Origin: Leptothrix discophora
GTDB taxonomy: Bacteria; Pseudomonadota; Gammaproteobacteria; Burkholderiales; Burkholderiaceae_C
Direction of reading: 5' to 3'
Length of the DNA: 64,000 bases
NCBI RefSeq assembly: GCF_030705305.1
Contig: NZ_JAUZEE010000005.1
Span: 1 to 64,000 of the forward strand
Notes under the pieces: model-generated
Told to the model about the DNA's origin: nothing
Seen by the model: the letters and a program-made list of their open reading frames with translations, nothing else
Databases searched by the model: none
Made by a program: the position numbers and the translations under genes
Part shown: positions 48,282-57,908 of the stretch, piece after piece
Numbering within the stretch: position 1 is the first letter of the stretch
Layout of the letters: each line of letters begins with the position of its first letter

Positions 48282-48551
48282 TCAGGGCACGCGGGCCAGG
48301 CCGCCGTAGGACAGCAGGCCGTCGACATCGGCCGAGGCGACCATGACCGAGGGCAGTGCCGGCGTGAAGTGGTAGTCGCGACCGGTGGCGCTGCCGCGCA
48401 GCGTCAGGTCCAGCGGCCGCAGCAGGCGCAAGCGGGTGTCGCGGGTGTCGCGTGTGTCGCGGCCCGGCATCGACGATGCCGCCGGGTTCGGCATGCCGGG
48501 CTGGCCGGCTGCCACGAGGTGGGCGCGCTTGGCGCCGCAGCAGTTGCTCAT
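48282..48551 (-). CDS. Small protein of unknown function
   Basis: An 89-residue protein. It begins MSNCCGAKRAHL, has a short repeat RDTRDTRDT around residues 31-39 encoded by three 9-bp units, and ends with a compact region TGRDYHFTPALPSV followed by VDGLLSYGGLARV. The C-terminal half resembles small unassigned proteins with a GRxYxF core, but I cannot name a family. Vicinal Cys residues at positions 4-5 could bind metal or form disulfides. It is the last gene of a three-gene minus-strand group, 16 bp after the DUF1360 gene. Function unknown. Confidence 0.55.
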   Translation of the reverse strand: MSNCCGAKRAHLVAAGQPGMPNPAASSMPGRDTRDTRDTRLRLLRPLDLTLRGSATGRDYHFTPALPSVMVASADVDGLLSYGGLARVP

Positions 48552-48567
48552 GTCGTGCTCCTTCGGA

Positions 48568-48882
48568 TCAGAGGTGGGGCTGGTGCCGGTTCGGCCAGTT
48601 GCTGACGCGTTCGAGCAGGCAGGCGGCGCCGGACATTGCCAGCCACATCAGCAGGCTCGCCGGCCAGGTCAGGTCGAAGGTCCAGGTCAGGGGAACGGCC
48701 ACCCACAGGCTCAGGCAGAAGAAGCAGTCCATCATGGCCCCGAGCCAGGACGTGCCCAGCTGCGAGCGCAGGCGGACGATCAGGTCGCCCGGGCCGTCTT
48801 CGCGGGCCAGCAGGTGGGTGAGGCGCCAGGTGGCCAGCGTGCACAGCACGAACAGCCAGCAGAGCTGGAGATCGATGAACAT
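48568..48882 (-). CDS. DUF1360 membrane protein
   Basis: A 104-residue protein with an N-terminal helix (LCWLFVLCTLATWRLTHLLA) and a second hydrophobic part around residues 50-90. The pattern THLLAREDGPGDLIVRLR and the later MDCFFCLSLWV match the DUF1360 family, whose members usually have the D-C-x-x-C-L-S-x-W pattern. Function is unknown. ATG at 48882 is chosen because the family starts just before the first helix. It lies 82 bp after the beta-sandwich gene and 16 bp before the next small gene, so the three are probably one operon. Confidence 0.75.
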   Translation of the reverse strand: MFIDLQLCWLFVLCTLATWRLTHLLAREDGPGDLIVRLRSQLGTSWLGAMMDCFFCLSLWVAVPLTWTFDLTWPASLLMWLAMSGAACLLERVSNWPNRHQPHL

Positions 48883-48964
48883 GTCGGCTCCCGGGCCATG
48901 GGCGCTGTGGGGCCGCGCGGCAGGCACCGTCCGCAGACAGAGCCTGTCGCGCGGGTCGTCGGCT

Positions 48965-49405
48965 TCAGCTGAAGGTGAAGACGTCGCCCAGGCGGGTGAA
49001 ACCGGCCAGGCCCACCGGCTTGCTGTTGCAGTTGTCGAGCGCCACCACGACCACGTAGAGCGAGTAGATGTTGCCGCAAGGGCCCTCGCCGTCCTTGTCG
49101 AGCCAGTCCTCGGGCAGGTCGATCGTGATGACGTCGTCCTTGCCGTCGCAGTTGTTCATCGGCACGACGACGTGCTTTTCCTTGTCGGCACCGGCGCCGA
49201 TGCGTTCGGCGATCACCGAGACGCACCACTTGCCGCACAGGATGTTCTTCAGGCGGGAGCCGATGTCGAGCTTGATGACGACCTGGTAGCGGCTGCCGGG
49301 CGTCAGGATCGCGGTCGCCTCGTGGGCCGGCTCCTCGTAGAGCTGGACATCGAAGCGGCTGAAGGTCAGGCGATTGGTGACGGGTGCAGGAGATTCGACG
49401 GTCAT
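48965..49405 (-). CDS. Predicted beta-sandwich protein of unknown function
   Basis: A 146-residue soluble protein. Alternating hydrophobic strands (for example RYQVVIKLDIGSRL, KWCVSVIAERIG and YSLYVVVVAL) suggest an immunoglobulin-like or C2-like sandwich. The acidic segment ITIDLPEDWLDKDGEGPCG and four Cys residues are conspicuous. No signal peptide or catalytic motif is seen. ATG 49405 lies 3 bp after a GAGGTAA site and begins MTVESPAPVTNRL. It is the first gene of a small operon with DUF1360 and an 89-residue protein. The 276-bp region upstream (49406-49681) contains no gene that I can recognise. Confidence 0.65.
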   Translation of the reverse strand: MTVESPAPVTNRLTFSRFDVQLYEEPAHEATAILTPGSRYQVVIKLDIGSRLKNILCGKWCVSVIAERIGAGADKEKHVVVPMNNCDGKDDVITIDLPEDWLDKDGEGPCGNIYSLYVVVVALDNCNSKPVGLAGFTRLGDVFTFS

Positions 49406-49681
49406 TTTGCTTACCTCACGGAGTTGCTGGGGTCCGAGCGGAGACATTCCGGTCGGCACCGGGGGCAGCGGCGGTCCGTTGATCGGGCCGCATCGCCTTC
49501 CTCGGTGAACTCAGTGTGGTCGGCACCACTTTCGGGGCCCTTCGCGGCCGCTTCGACGCGGCCTCTCCTGCGCTGACGCGGCAGGTGACGTTGCGCTGGC
49601 GGCGCGCTTGAACGGCGCTGTCGTGCCGCTTAAGCGCGTGCCCCGGCCCCTGACGCTGAATCGGCAGCCGGCGGCGGACGG

Positions 49682-50527
49682 TCAGGGCTGGCGGGCCGCG
49701 TTCAGCGTCGCGCGGGTGGCCAGCGCCACGCGCCGGGCCGCCTCGGCGAATTCGTCGCCCTGGCTCGCGTACAGGATGGCGCGCGAGCTGTTGACCACGA
49801 TCGGGCCGGTGATGGCGCCGGCCGCGTCGCGCGCCAGGCCGGCCTGCACGGTCGCGACCGCGTCGCCGCCCTGCGCGCCCACGCCGGGAATCAGCAGCGG
49901 CAGCGTCGGCGCCAGCTCGCGCACCCGGGCGATCTCGGCCGGGTAGGTGGCGCCGACCACCAGGCCGATCTGGCCGTTGCGGTTCCATTCGGACTGGGCC
50001 AGCGCGGCCAGGTGCTCGTACAGGCGCGGCTGGCCGGGCAGGTCGGCCAGGCGCTGCATCTGCCAGTCGTTGCCGCCCGGGTTGGAGGTGCGGCACAGCA
50101 GGATCGCGCCCTTGTCCGGGTGGCGCAGGTAGGGCTCGATCGAGTCGAAGCCCATGAAGGGCGACAGCGTCACCGCGTCGGCCTGGTAGCGCTCGAAGGC
50201 TTCGCGGGCGTACTGCTCTGCGGTGCTGCCGATGTCGCCGCGCTTGGCGTCGAGGATCACCGGCACATCCGGCGCGACGCGCTTGATGTGGGCCATCAGC
50301 CGCTCCAGCTGGTCCTCGGCGCGATGGGCGGCGAAGTAGGCGATCTGCGGCTTGAAGGCGACGACCACGTCCTTGGTCGCGTCGACGATGCGGGCGCAGA
50401 AATCGAAGATGCGTGCGGCATCGCCCTTCCAGGCGCCGGGAAACTTCGACGGCTCCGGGTCCAGGCCGACACACAGCAGCGAGTCGTGCAGGCGCTCGGC
50501 ACGGGCGAGTTGGTCGGTGAAGTTCAC
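49682..50527 (-). CDS. pyrF: Orotidine-5'-phosphate decarboxylase, long form
   Basis: A 281-residue decarboxylase converting OMP to UMP. The N-terminal SLLCVGLDPEPSKFP and the catalytic VPVILDAKRGDIGSTAEQYA (Lys within DAKRGD) identify the longer bacterial subfamily; the segment IPGVGAQGGDA closes the barrel. GTG at 50527 gives the usual N-terminus. A TTG at 50548 overlaps the purB stop codon (TTGA) and may be used for coupled translation. It follows purB, so a pyrimidine and a purine gene are co-transcribed. Confidence 0.93.
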   Translation of the reverse strand: MNFTDQLARAERLHDSLLCVGLDPEPSKFPGAWKGDAARIFDFCARIVDATKDVVVAFKPQIAYFAAHRAEDQLERLMAHIKRVAPDVPVILDAKRGDIGSTAEQYAREAFERYQADAVTLSPFMGFDSIEPYLRHPDKGAILLCRTSNPGGNDWQMQRLADLPGQPRLYEHLAALAQSEWNRNGQIGLVVGATYPAEIARVRELAPTLPLLIPGVGAQGGDAVATVQAGLARDAAGAITGPIVVNSSRAILYASQGDEFAEAARRVALATRATLNAARQP

Positions 50528-50544
50528 GGCGACGCCCGATCCGC

Positions 50545-52020
<1,476 letters not shown>

Positions 52021-53946
52021 TCAGGGTGGATCGACGATGTAGATGGCATCGACCGTGTTCGGGGGCGCCCCCACCGGTCCGCGCGCCGCCGGGCCCCCGC
52101 CACGGACCTTCAGCGCCATCTTCACCGGCAGGGTGCCCCCCGCCAGCGCGCCGCAGACGTGCGCGGCGGCGATCGACGTGCCGCGCAGTTCCTTGCTCGT
52201 GCCGGTCGTGAAGCCCGGACCTTGCAGCCGCCCGGGACCGTAGATCGGCCTGCCACCCACCAGGGTCGAGGAATAGCCGGCTTCCTCCAGCGTCGCCGCC
52301 GCCGGCGGGTCCTCGGGATGCTCCAAGGCGCCGACCACCTGGCCCCGGTGGACGTTCGCCAGGCTGGAGCGCTGGTCGAGCAGGTCGTCCGGCACCGCCA
52401 AGTTCGACGGTGCGAAGCCGTACTGCGGCCGGTAGCCTTCCAGTTCGCCGGGGATGTCGCGCCGGCGCATCCAGCCGTCGACCGTGGCAGGCAGCGCCTG
52501 TTCCGGGGCGACCTCCAGGCGCAGGGTCCAGCGACCCAGGGGCCCGATGGGCCGGCCGTCGCGGTCTTCGGTGTGCGCGAGCGCGACCAGCACCTGGCTC
52601 GCCCCGGACCCGTTCGCGCCATCGGTCGTGTGCGTGTCGTTGAAGACCGCGGCGACCCGTCGCCCGCCGACCTGCAGCTCGCCTTGCTGGCCCGCCTCGA
52701 CCGTCAGCGGCGCCGCGCCGCTGCCGTGCGGCGGCGTCAGCGTCGCCCGCATCGCGCAGGGCTGTCCGGCCAGCGCCGGCACCCAGAACTCGACGAAGGT
52801 CTCGGTCGCATCGGGGATCTCGACGTGCCAGGCGAACGAGAAGCCGTTGCGTTCATCCGGCTTGAGTCGCTGGTGGATGCGCTGCGCCTCGCCGGTGCCG
52901 TCGTCCTTCACGCTGCCCGAGCCGAGGTTGCCGGCCGCCACGATGACCTGCAGCCGCCGATCGCCGTTCAGCCCAGTCCACGCGCGGATCTGGTCGTCGA
53001 TGGCCTGTTCGAGCATCGAGGTCCCGTTCTGCGGACCGCCGAAGCCGCCCAGGCTGAGGTTGATGAACACCTGCGCATCGGGACGGCAGCGCGCCAGGAT
53101 GTAGTCGATGCCGTCCAGCACGGACGACGCCAGCCAGTTGGCGCCGGTGTCGAGCAAGGCCAGGTCGGGCAGCTGCACGTGCATCACCGCCGGGTCGCCC
53201 GGGTCCTGCTCGCCCTTGTGCGACCGGTCCTGGCGCGCCCGGTCGTGGGCGTCGAGCACGGTCGACAGGATGTGGGTGCCATGCGTCCAGTCGCAAGCCT
53301 GCGGCAGGGCATGGCCGAAGGCCCGGTACAGGTCCAGTTCGACCTGTTCGCGCTGCCAGGCGTCCAGGCCGGCAGCCAGGCGCGAGCTGGCCTGCGCGTG
53401 CAGGTCCGCGCCGGTGAACGCCCGGCCATAGCCCATGTCGCCGGGCGTGTGCCAGAGGCCGCTGGCCGGGTCGGCGACCGCGCCCTGGTCCCAGTAACGC
53501 TGGATGCGCGGCTGGCCGTCGCGCCAGAAGCGCTGGTGCAGGAAGCCGCAGCGACCGTCGATCACGCCGATCACCCGCGGGGCGTCGCAGCGCTCGACCT
53601 CCGCCAGCGGGGCGGCGGGGCCCTGCATGTCGACCAGGCCGGGCCGGGCCGCCGCGTCGCGGGCCGAGACCACCGGCGCCAGGCTCGGGTGAGCCAGGCC
53701 GATGCGGTGCCGCGTCGACTGGGCCAGGGCCAGGTCCAGGTCGTCGACATGCAGCCAGACGGTGGCCAGGTCCGTGTCGGGGTTCGCCCGCGACCAGACC
53801 AGTCGCCGGGTCTTGCCGGCCAGGGCCGCAGCCCCGTCACGGGTCATCACGAGCTTGAGCCAGTCGCCGTCCGGTCCCCGCATCGGCTGGAGGTAACGAC
53901 GTTGCGTGAGCTGGGCCCAGCGCAGGTAGGGATCGGGGGCGATCAA
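52021..53946 (-). CDS. S8 (subtilisin-like) serine peptidase, intracellular type
   Basis: A 641-residue subtilase without signal peptide. The catalytic triad is readable in order: Asp130 in VIGVIDGRCGF, His222 in WTHGTHILST and Ser591 in LRGTSIAAAHVCG. A large insert with beta-rich sequence lies between His and Ser. The N-terminal 115 residues may be a binding or propeptide-like region. The best start is TTG at 53946, which overlaps the upstream gene stop (TTGA); no ATG occurs before residue 22. It is therefore translationally coupled to the PAP2/haloperoxidase gene. Substrate unknown; the neighbouring peptide transporter may recover its products or supply its substrates. Confidence 0.85.
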   Translation of the reverse strand: MIAPDPYLRWAQLTQRRYLQPMRGPDGDWLKLVMTRDGAAALAGKTRRLVWSRANPDTDLATVWLHVDDLDLALAQSTRHRIGLAHPSLAPVVSARDAAARPGLVDMQGPAAPLAEVERCDAPRVIGVIDGRCGFLHQRFWRDGQPRIQRYWDQGAVADPASGLWHTPGDMGYGRAFTGADLHAQASSRLAAGLDAWQREQVELDLYRAFGHALPQACDWTHGTHILSTVLDAHDRARQDRSHKGEQDPGDPAVMHVQLPDLALLDTGANWLASSVLDGIDYILARCRPDAQVFINLSLGGFGGPQNGTSMLEQAIDDQIRAWTGLNGDRRLQVIVAAGNLGSGSVKDDGTGEAQRIHQRLKPDERNGFSFAWHVEIPDATETFVEFWVPALAGQPCAMRATLTPPHGSGAAPLTVEAGQQGELQVGGRRVAAVFNDTHTTDGANGSGASQVLVALAHTEDRDGRPIGPLGRWTLRLEVAPEQALPATVDGWMRRRDIPGELEGYRPQYGFAPSNLAVPDDLLDQRSSLANVHRGQVVGALEHPEDPPAAATLEEAGYSSTLVGGRPIYGPGRLQGPGFTTGTSKELRGTSIAAAHVCGALAGGTLPVKMALKVRGGGPAARGPVGAPPNTVDAIYIVDPP

Positions 53947-55118
53947 GGTTGCTGCTCCGTGTGCCACTCCGCGCGGGCGCGCTTCCAGAGCCAGGCCAGC
54001 GGCTCCGAACGCTTGACCCTCACGGGCTCGCCCTTCGCCGTGTCGCCGATCCGGTGCTGGATGCGCTCGACGAAGCCGAGCGCGTCGAGGTCGGTGCGAT
54101 CCTCCGGGTTGAGGTGCGCGAGGACCGCGGCGGGATCGAAATGGCGTGCCGTCACGTCGCGGGTCCCCTCCTCCGGCGCCGTGCACCGCGCCACCAGGTA
54201 GTCCGCCATCACCGTGCCGAGCATCTGTCCGGCGATCGAGTCGATCTCGTGGTGAACGCCGGCGTACTCGCGGTTCTCGGCGATGCGGTGCGCCAGGGCC
54301 AGCTGCACCTGGGTGATCTCCGGCTGATCGATCAGCGTCGACAGCGTCCAGGCGATGGCGAAGGCTTCCGTGGCATGGCCGCTGGGCAGGCTGCCATGGG
54401 CGGGCGTCAGGATCGCCGGCATGACCTGCATGTTCACGCGGTGGGGGCGCCGCACCGAGAGCGCATGCTTGAAGCGCTGCACGGCATGGTTGGCCAGGCC
54501 CAGCGCGACCTGCATCAGCTCGATCGTGCGCGGCGTGCGGTCCGGATGCAGCGGCAGGATCTGGGACCAGAAGGCAAACGGCGGCGTCGTCTGCGAGGTG
54601 ATCTCCAGCAGTCGCTCGCGCGACGGATCGTCGGACCGCGGCATCGAACGCAGCCGTGACTTCTCGACCACCTGCAAGGCCTGCGCCGCGAGGATGTCGT
54701 CGCCCGGTGCCTTCATCGTGACCAGTTCCAGCCACTGCGCAGTGCCCTTGGCGTCCCTCGCCCAGTGCTTGAGCGAGCCCGACGCCAGCGCCACCGAATC
54801 AAACGCCAAACCCTCGGCGACCTCGAAGCCCCAGATCGCGCCCCGCACGTCCGGCTGCCAGTGCAGCAGTCGGTCCTCGTTGGGCGGCACGTGGCTCGGG
54901 ACCTTGAGGTTGAGGCCGGGGGCCGTGTTCACCTGATGGCGCAGCAGCGCATGGTGGGACGACTCGAGCGCCTGCGTCAGGCCCGGGTTGACGATCGCGC
55001 CGGCATAGCCCGCCACGCCGTTCATCGAGGCCGATGATGCGGAAGACGCGGACGACGCGGACGAGGCCGAGGATGCGGACGAGGCCGAAGACGCCGACGA
55101 TGCGGACAAGTTGCTCAT
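53943..55118 (-). CDS. PAP2-superfamily protein, vanadium-haloperoxidase-like
   Basis: A 391-residue soluble protein. The three-part phosphate/vanadate site is complete: K217-x6-R224-P in KHALSVRRP, P-S-G-H at 245-248, and R283-x5-H289-x3-D293. The absence of transmembrane helices and the length fit vanadium haloperoxidases or soluble acid phosphatases rather than membrane lipid phosphatases; the sequence alone cannot decide which. Residues 5-31 are nine SAS repeats of unknown use. A GGGAG site precedes the ATG. It lies 38 bp after a cyclase gene and overlaps the S8 peptidase start, forming a three-gene unit. Confidence 0.82.
   Translation of the reverse strand: MSNLSASSASSASSASSASSASSASSASSASMNGVAGYAGAIVNPGLTQALESSHHALLRHQVNTAPGLNLKVPSHVPPNEDRLLHWQPDVRGAIWGFEVAEGLAFDSVALASGSLKHWARDAKGTAQWLELVTMKAPGDDILAAQALQVVEKSRLRSMPRSDDPSRERLLEITSQTTPPFAFWSQILPLHPDRTPRTIELMQVALGLANHAVQRFKHALSVRRPHRVNMQVMPAILTPAHGSLPSGHATEAFAIAWTLSTLIDQPEITQVQLALAHRIAENREYAGVHHEIDSIAGQMLGTVMADYLVARCTAPEEGTRDVTARHFDPAAVLAHLNPEDRTDLDALGFVERIQHRIGDTAKGEPVRVKRSEPLAWLWKRARAEWHTEQQP
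55026..55106 (-). repeat. Nine tandem SAS codon triplets
   Basis: Nine in-frame 9-bp units encode Ser-Ala-Ser near the N-terminus of the PAP2/haloperoxidase protein. The units are not identical at the DNA level (TCG, TCC, GCG and GCC-type codons alternate), so the protein repeat may be selected. Likely disordered. Confidence 0.85.
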
Positions 55119-55156
55119 GGAACCACTCCCTGGTTTGGAAGGCAGGCCGTTCCCCG

Positions 55157-57037
55157 TCAGTTCTCCGGCAAGCCCGCCGCACGCAGGGCCTGCGCGTAGC
55201 GGATGGCATGCGGCCTGTCGGCGCCGGGGTATCGCCGCAGGTACTGGGACACGCTGAAGCCGCGCTCGATGCGCAGCAGTTCCTGGACCGTCGCGCGGGC
55301 GGCCTCGTCATGGCCGCCGAGCGACTGCGCGATCGCCAGGATGCGCAGCGTCGAGCCGTGGGTGCGGTTGGCCCGCAGCGAGCGCTGGCCGTAGGTGATC
55401 GCGCCCTCGTGGTCGCCGCTGGACAGCAGCGCCATCGAGGTGAAGTTGTCGTAGTAGTAGCGCATGGGGTCCAGCGGCGACAGGCGCTGGGCCTGCAGGG
55501 CGCAGTGGATCGCATCCTGGCCCTCGTTCGCGTAGGCATGCAGGGCCGACTGGAACAGCCAGGCCAGGCCCTCGTTCGGGTTGGCCTGGATCGCCATGGC
55601 GTAGCGCCCGGAGGCCTGCGACAGGTCCTTGCCGAGGTAGGCATGCACCAGGCCGTCGATCGCCAGCGCGAGGCTGTGGTGGCTGTCCAGTTCGAGCGCC
55701 TGGGAGACCGCGCGGCGGGCCAGCTGGTGGTCGTCGTCCTGCCGGTCGGACCAGCCCTGCGCGACCCGCAGCACATGCCACTTCGCGAGCCAGGCGCGCG
55801 GTGCCGGCGAGCGCGGGTGGCGCTCGCACAGGTAGGTCAGCATGTCGCGGGCCCGCGTGAACTCGCGCGGCGAGAGCAGGTGCATCAGCGCGATCGCGCC
55901 CAGCAGGATGGTGTAGCTGTCGAGCGTGGGCAAGGGCAGGCTGACGGCCCGGCGCACCTCGGTGCCGACCATGGCCGCGCCGATCTGTTCGCTCAGGCGT
56001 TCGACCACCGGGCCGCTGCCGTCGAGCGCATCGGCGACGCGGCCTTCGAGGCCGTCGGCCCAGACGACCTCGCCGCTCGGGCAGCGCACCAGCTGCGCGC
56101 GCAGGCGGAAGCGTTCGCCCGAGACGGTCTGCGTGCCCATCACCACGTACTGGCAGCCCAGCATCGTGCTGAGTTCGCCCGGATCGACGGCACGCTCGCG
56201 CAGCCGGGTCGTCGACAGGCGCGAGATCACGTTGAGCTGCGGCAGGCGGGCGAACTGCGCGATCAGGTCGTCGGCCAGGACCTCGCCGAGCACCTCGTGG
56301 CGGCGCTCGGTCGACATCGGGTCCTGGAAGGGGATGACCGCGATGCAGATGCGGTCGGCATGCCCCGCGCCTTGGGGTGACCAGGCCGGCATCGCCTGCC
56401 CGAGCGGACCGGCGCGAAACGCGCGCTGGCGTTCGGAGAAGTGCTTGAGGTTCACGAGACCGATGTCCTCGACCTCGACCCCGAGCCGGGGCCGCTCGGG
56501 GTCCGGTCCCGCCGCAGACAGCTCGTGGTCACCGAGGTCCTCGATGTCCGCGTCGACATCGGGCACCAGCGCATCGCGGGCCTCGGGCGACAGGATGGTC
56601 TCGCCGGGATTGGCGATCGAGCAGAGCCGGGCCGCGAGGTTGACGCCGGAACCGAACACGTCGTAGTCCTCGACCACCACGTCGGCCTCGTGCACGCCGG
56701 CGCGCAGCACCATCGCCGCGTCGCGTGAGCGACCCGTGTTGAACGTCGCGATGAGCCTGTGCATCTCGAAGGCGGCTTCCACCGCCTGGGGCACAGACCT
56801 GAATTCGAGCAGCATGCCATCGCCCAGGCTCTTGACCATGCGGCCGCTCCTCGGGGGCAGGACCTCGGTGCGCACCGCCTGGACAAACTGCCGCCAGCGC
56901 TGGATCACGTCGCTTTCATGCTCCCGCAGCAGCCGGACCGACTCGACCACGTCGACCACCACCACCGTCCGTCGCACGCGCACCAGTTCGGGCCATGGGT
57001 GAGTCCCCTCCTGTCGCGCCGCTTCTTCGCCGTGCAT
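55157..57037 (-). CDS. Class III nucleotide cyclase with TolB-like and TPR-like regions
   Basis: A signalling protein of about 626 residues. Residues 20-165 are a class III cyclase: metal Asp29 in VVVVDVVES, Lys69 and Asp73 in VKSLGDGM, the Lys being the usual adenine-selecting position. A FlgO/TolB-like N-domain follows (CIAVIPFQDP, then ADDLIAQFARLPQLNVISR) and then helical TPR-like repeats to the end. No membrane helix. ATG 57037 has AAGAG before it; starts at 57064 or 57070 overlap the preceding ATPase gene. It is likely on the same message as the peptide transporter and is followed by the haloperoxidase and peptidase genes. Confidence 0.87.
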   Translation of the reverse strand: MHGEEAARQEGTHPWPELVRVRRTVVVVDVVESVRLLREHESDVIQRWRQFVQAVRTEVLPPRSGRMVKSLGDGMLLEFRSVPQAVEAAFEMHRLIATFNTGRSRDAAMVLRAGVHEADVVVEDYDVFGSGVNLAARLCSIANPGETILSPEARDALVPDVDADIEDLGDHELSAAGPDPERPRLGVEVEDIGLVNLKHFSERQRAFRAGPLGQAMPAWSPQGAGHADRICIAVIPFQDPMSTERRHEVLGEVLADDLIAQFARLPQLNVISRLSTTRLRERAVDPGELSTMLGCQYVVMGTQTVSGERFRLRAQLVRCPSGEVVWADGLEGRVADALDGSGPVVERLSEQIGAAMVGTEVRRAVSLPLPTLDSYTILLGAIALMHLLSPREFTRARDMLTYLCERHPRSPAPRAWLAKWHVLRVAQGWSDRQDDDHQLARRAVSQALELDSHHSLALAIDGLVHAYLGKDLSQASGRYAMAIQANPNEGLAWLFQSALHAYANEGQDAIHCALQAQRLSPLDPMRYYYDNFTSMALLSSGDHEGAITYGQRSLRANRTHGSTLRILAIAQSLGGHDEAARATVQELLRIERGFSVSQYLRRYPGADRPHAIRYAQALRAAGLPEN

Positions 57038-57056
57038 GGTCAGCTCTTGTCCGTAT

Positions 57057-57908
57057 TCAGGCATCCTCATTTTGGGGGACCGATTCGAGCCGGTGCAAGC
57101 GAAGTCCGATGGCATCGGGCATCCGCGGCACCGCATCGAGCAAGGCGCGCGTGCAGGGGTGGGCCGGGCGGGCCAGCAGCTCGCGCGTCGGCTGGCATTC
57201 GACCAGCCGTCCGGCCTGCATGACCGCGACCCGGTCGCTGACCTGTGCGACCGCCGCGAGGTCGTGGCTGATGAACACCAGGGCGAGCCCGTGGCGACGC
57301 TGCAGGTCAACCAGCAGGTTCAGCACCTGAGCCTGCACCGAGACGTCCAGCGACGACACCGCCTCGTCGCAGACCAGCAGCCGCGGCCGCACCGCCAGGG
57401 CCCGCGCGATCGCGATGCGCTGGCGCTGTCCGCCCGAGTAGGCATGGGGCCGGCGCGACAGGTCGGCATCGGCCAGGCCGACCTGCGCGAGCAGGTCCGC
57501 GACCTGTGCGTCGCGGTCCCGCCGACCGCGTGCGAGGCCGTGCAGCACCAGGCCTTCGCCGACGCTCTCCGCGATGCTCATGCGGGGATCGAGCGAGCCC
57601 TGCGGGTCCTGGAAGATGATCTGCACGGTGCGGGCCCAGGCCAGCCGGTCGGCGCGGCGGCGCCGGTCGACGCGCCGGCCGTCGATCAGCACCTCGCCGG
57701 CGCTCGGCTCGGTCAGGCGCAGGATGCAGCGGGCCAGCGTGGACTTGCCGCAGCCGGACTCGCCGACCACGCCCAGCGTCTCGCCGGCTGCGGCCGACAC
57801 GCTCACGCCGTCGAGTGCCCGCACGCCCGGCGATCGGCGGCCCGGCGGCCAGGACGGCGCGTCATAGGTCTTGACCAGGTCACGGACCTGCAGCAGCGGC
57901 GCGTTCAC
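57057..57908 (-). CDS. Oligopeptide/dipeptide ABC transporter ATPase, OppF-like
   Basis: A 283-residue ATPase. Walker A GESGCGKST, the Q-loop IIFQDPQGSLDPR, signature YSGGQRQRIAIA and Walker B LLVCDEAVSSLD are all intact. The C-terminal part with HPCTRALLDAVPR is typical of OppF/DppF. It pairs with the OppD-like ATPase to power peptide import. The GTG start overlaps the stop of that gene (GTGA), showing translational coupling. The stop codon lies just before the cyclase gene, which is probably on the same transcript. Confidence 0.92.
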   Translation of the reverse strand: MNAPLLQVRDLVKTYDAPSWPPGRRSPGVRALDGVSVSAAAGETLGVVGESGCGKSTLARCILRLTEPSAGEVLIDGRRVDRRRRADRLAWARTVQIIFQDPQGSLDPRMSIAESVGEGLVLHGLARGRRDRDAQVADLLAQVGLADADLSRRPHAYSGGQRQRIAIARALAVRPRLLVCDEAVSSLDVSVQAQVLNLLVDLQRRHGLALVFISHDLAAVAQVSDRVAVMQAGRLVECQPTRELLARPAHPCTRALLDAVPRMPDAIGLRLHRLESVPQNEDA

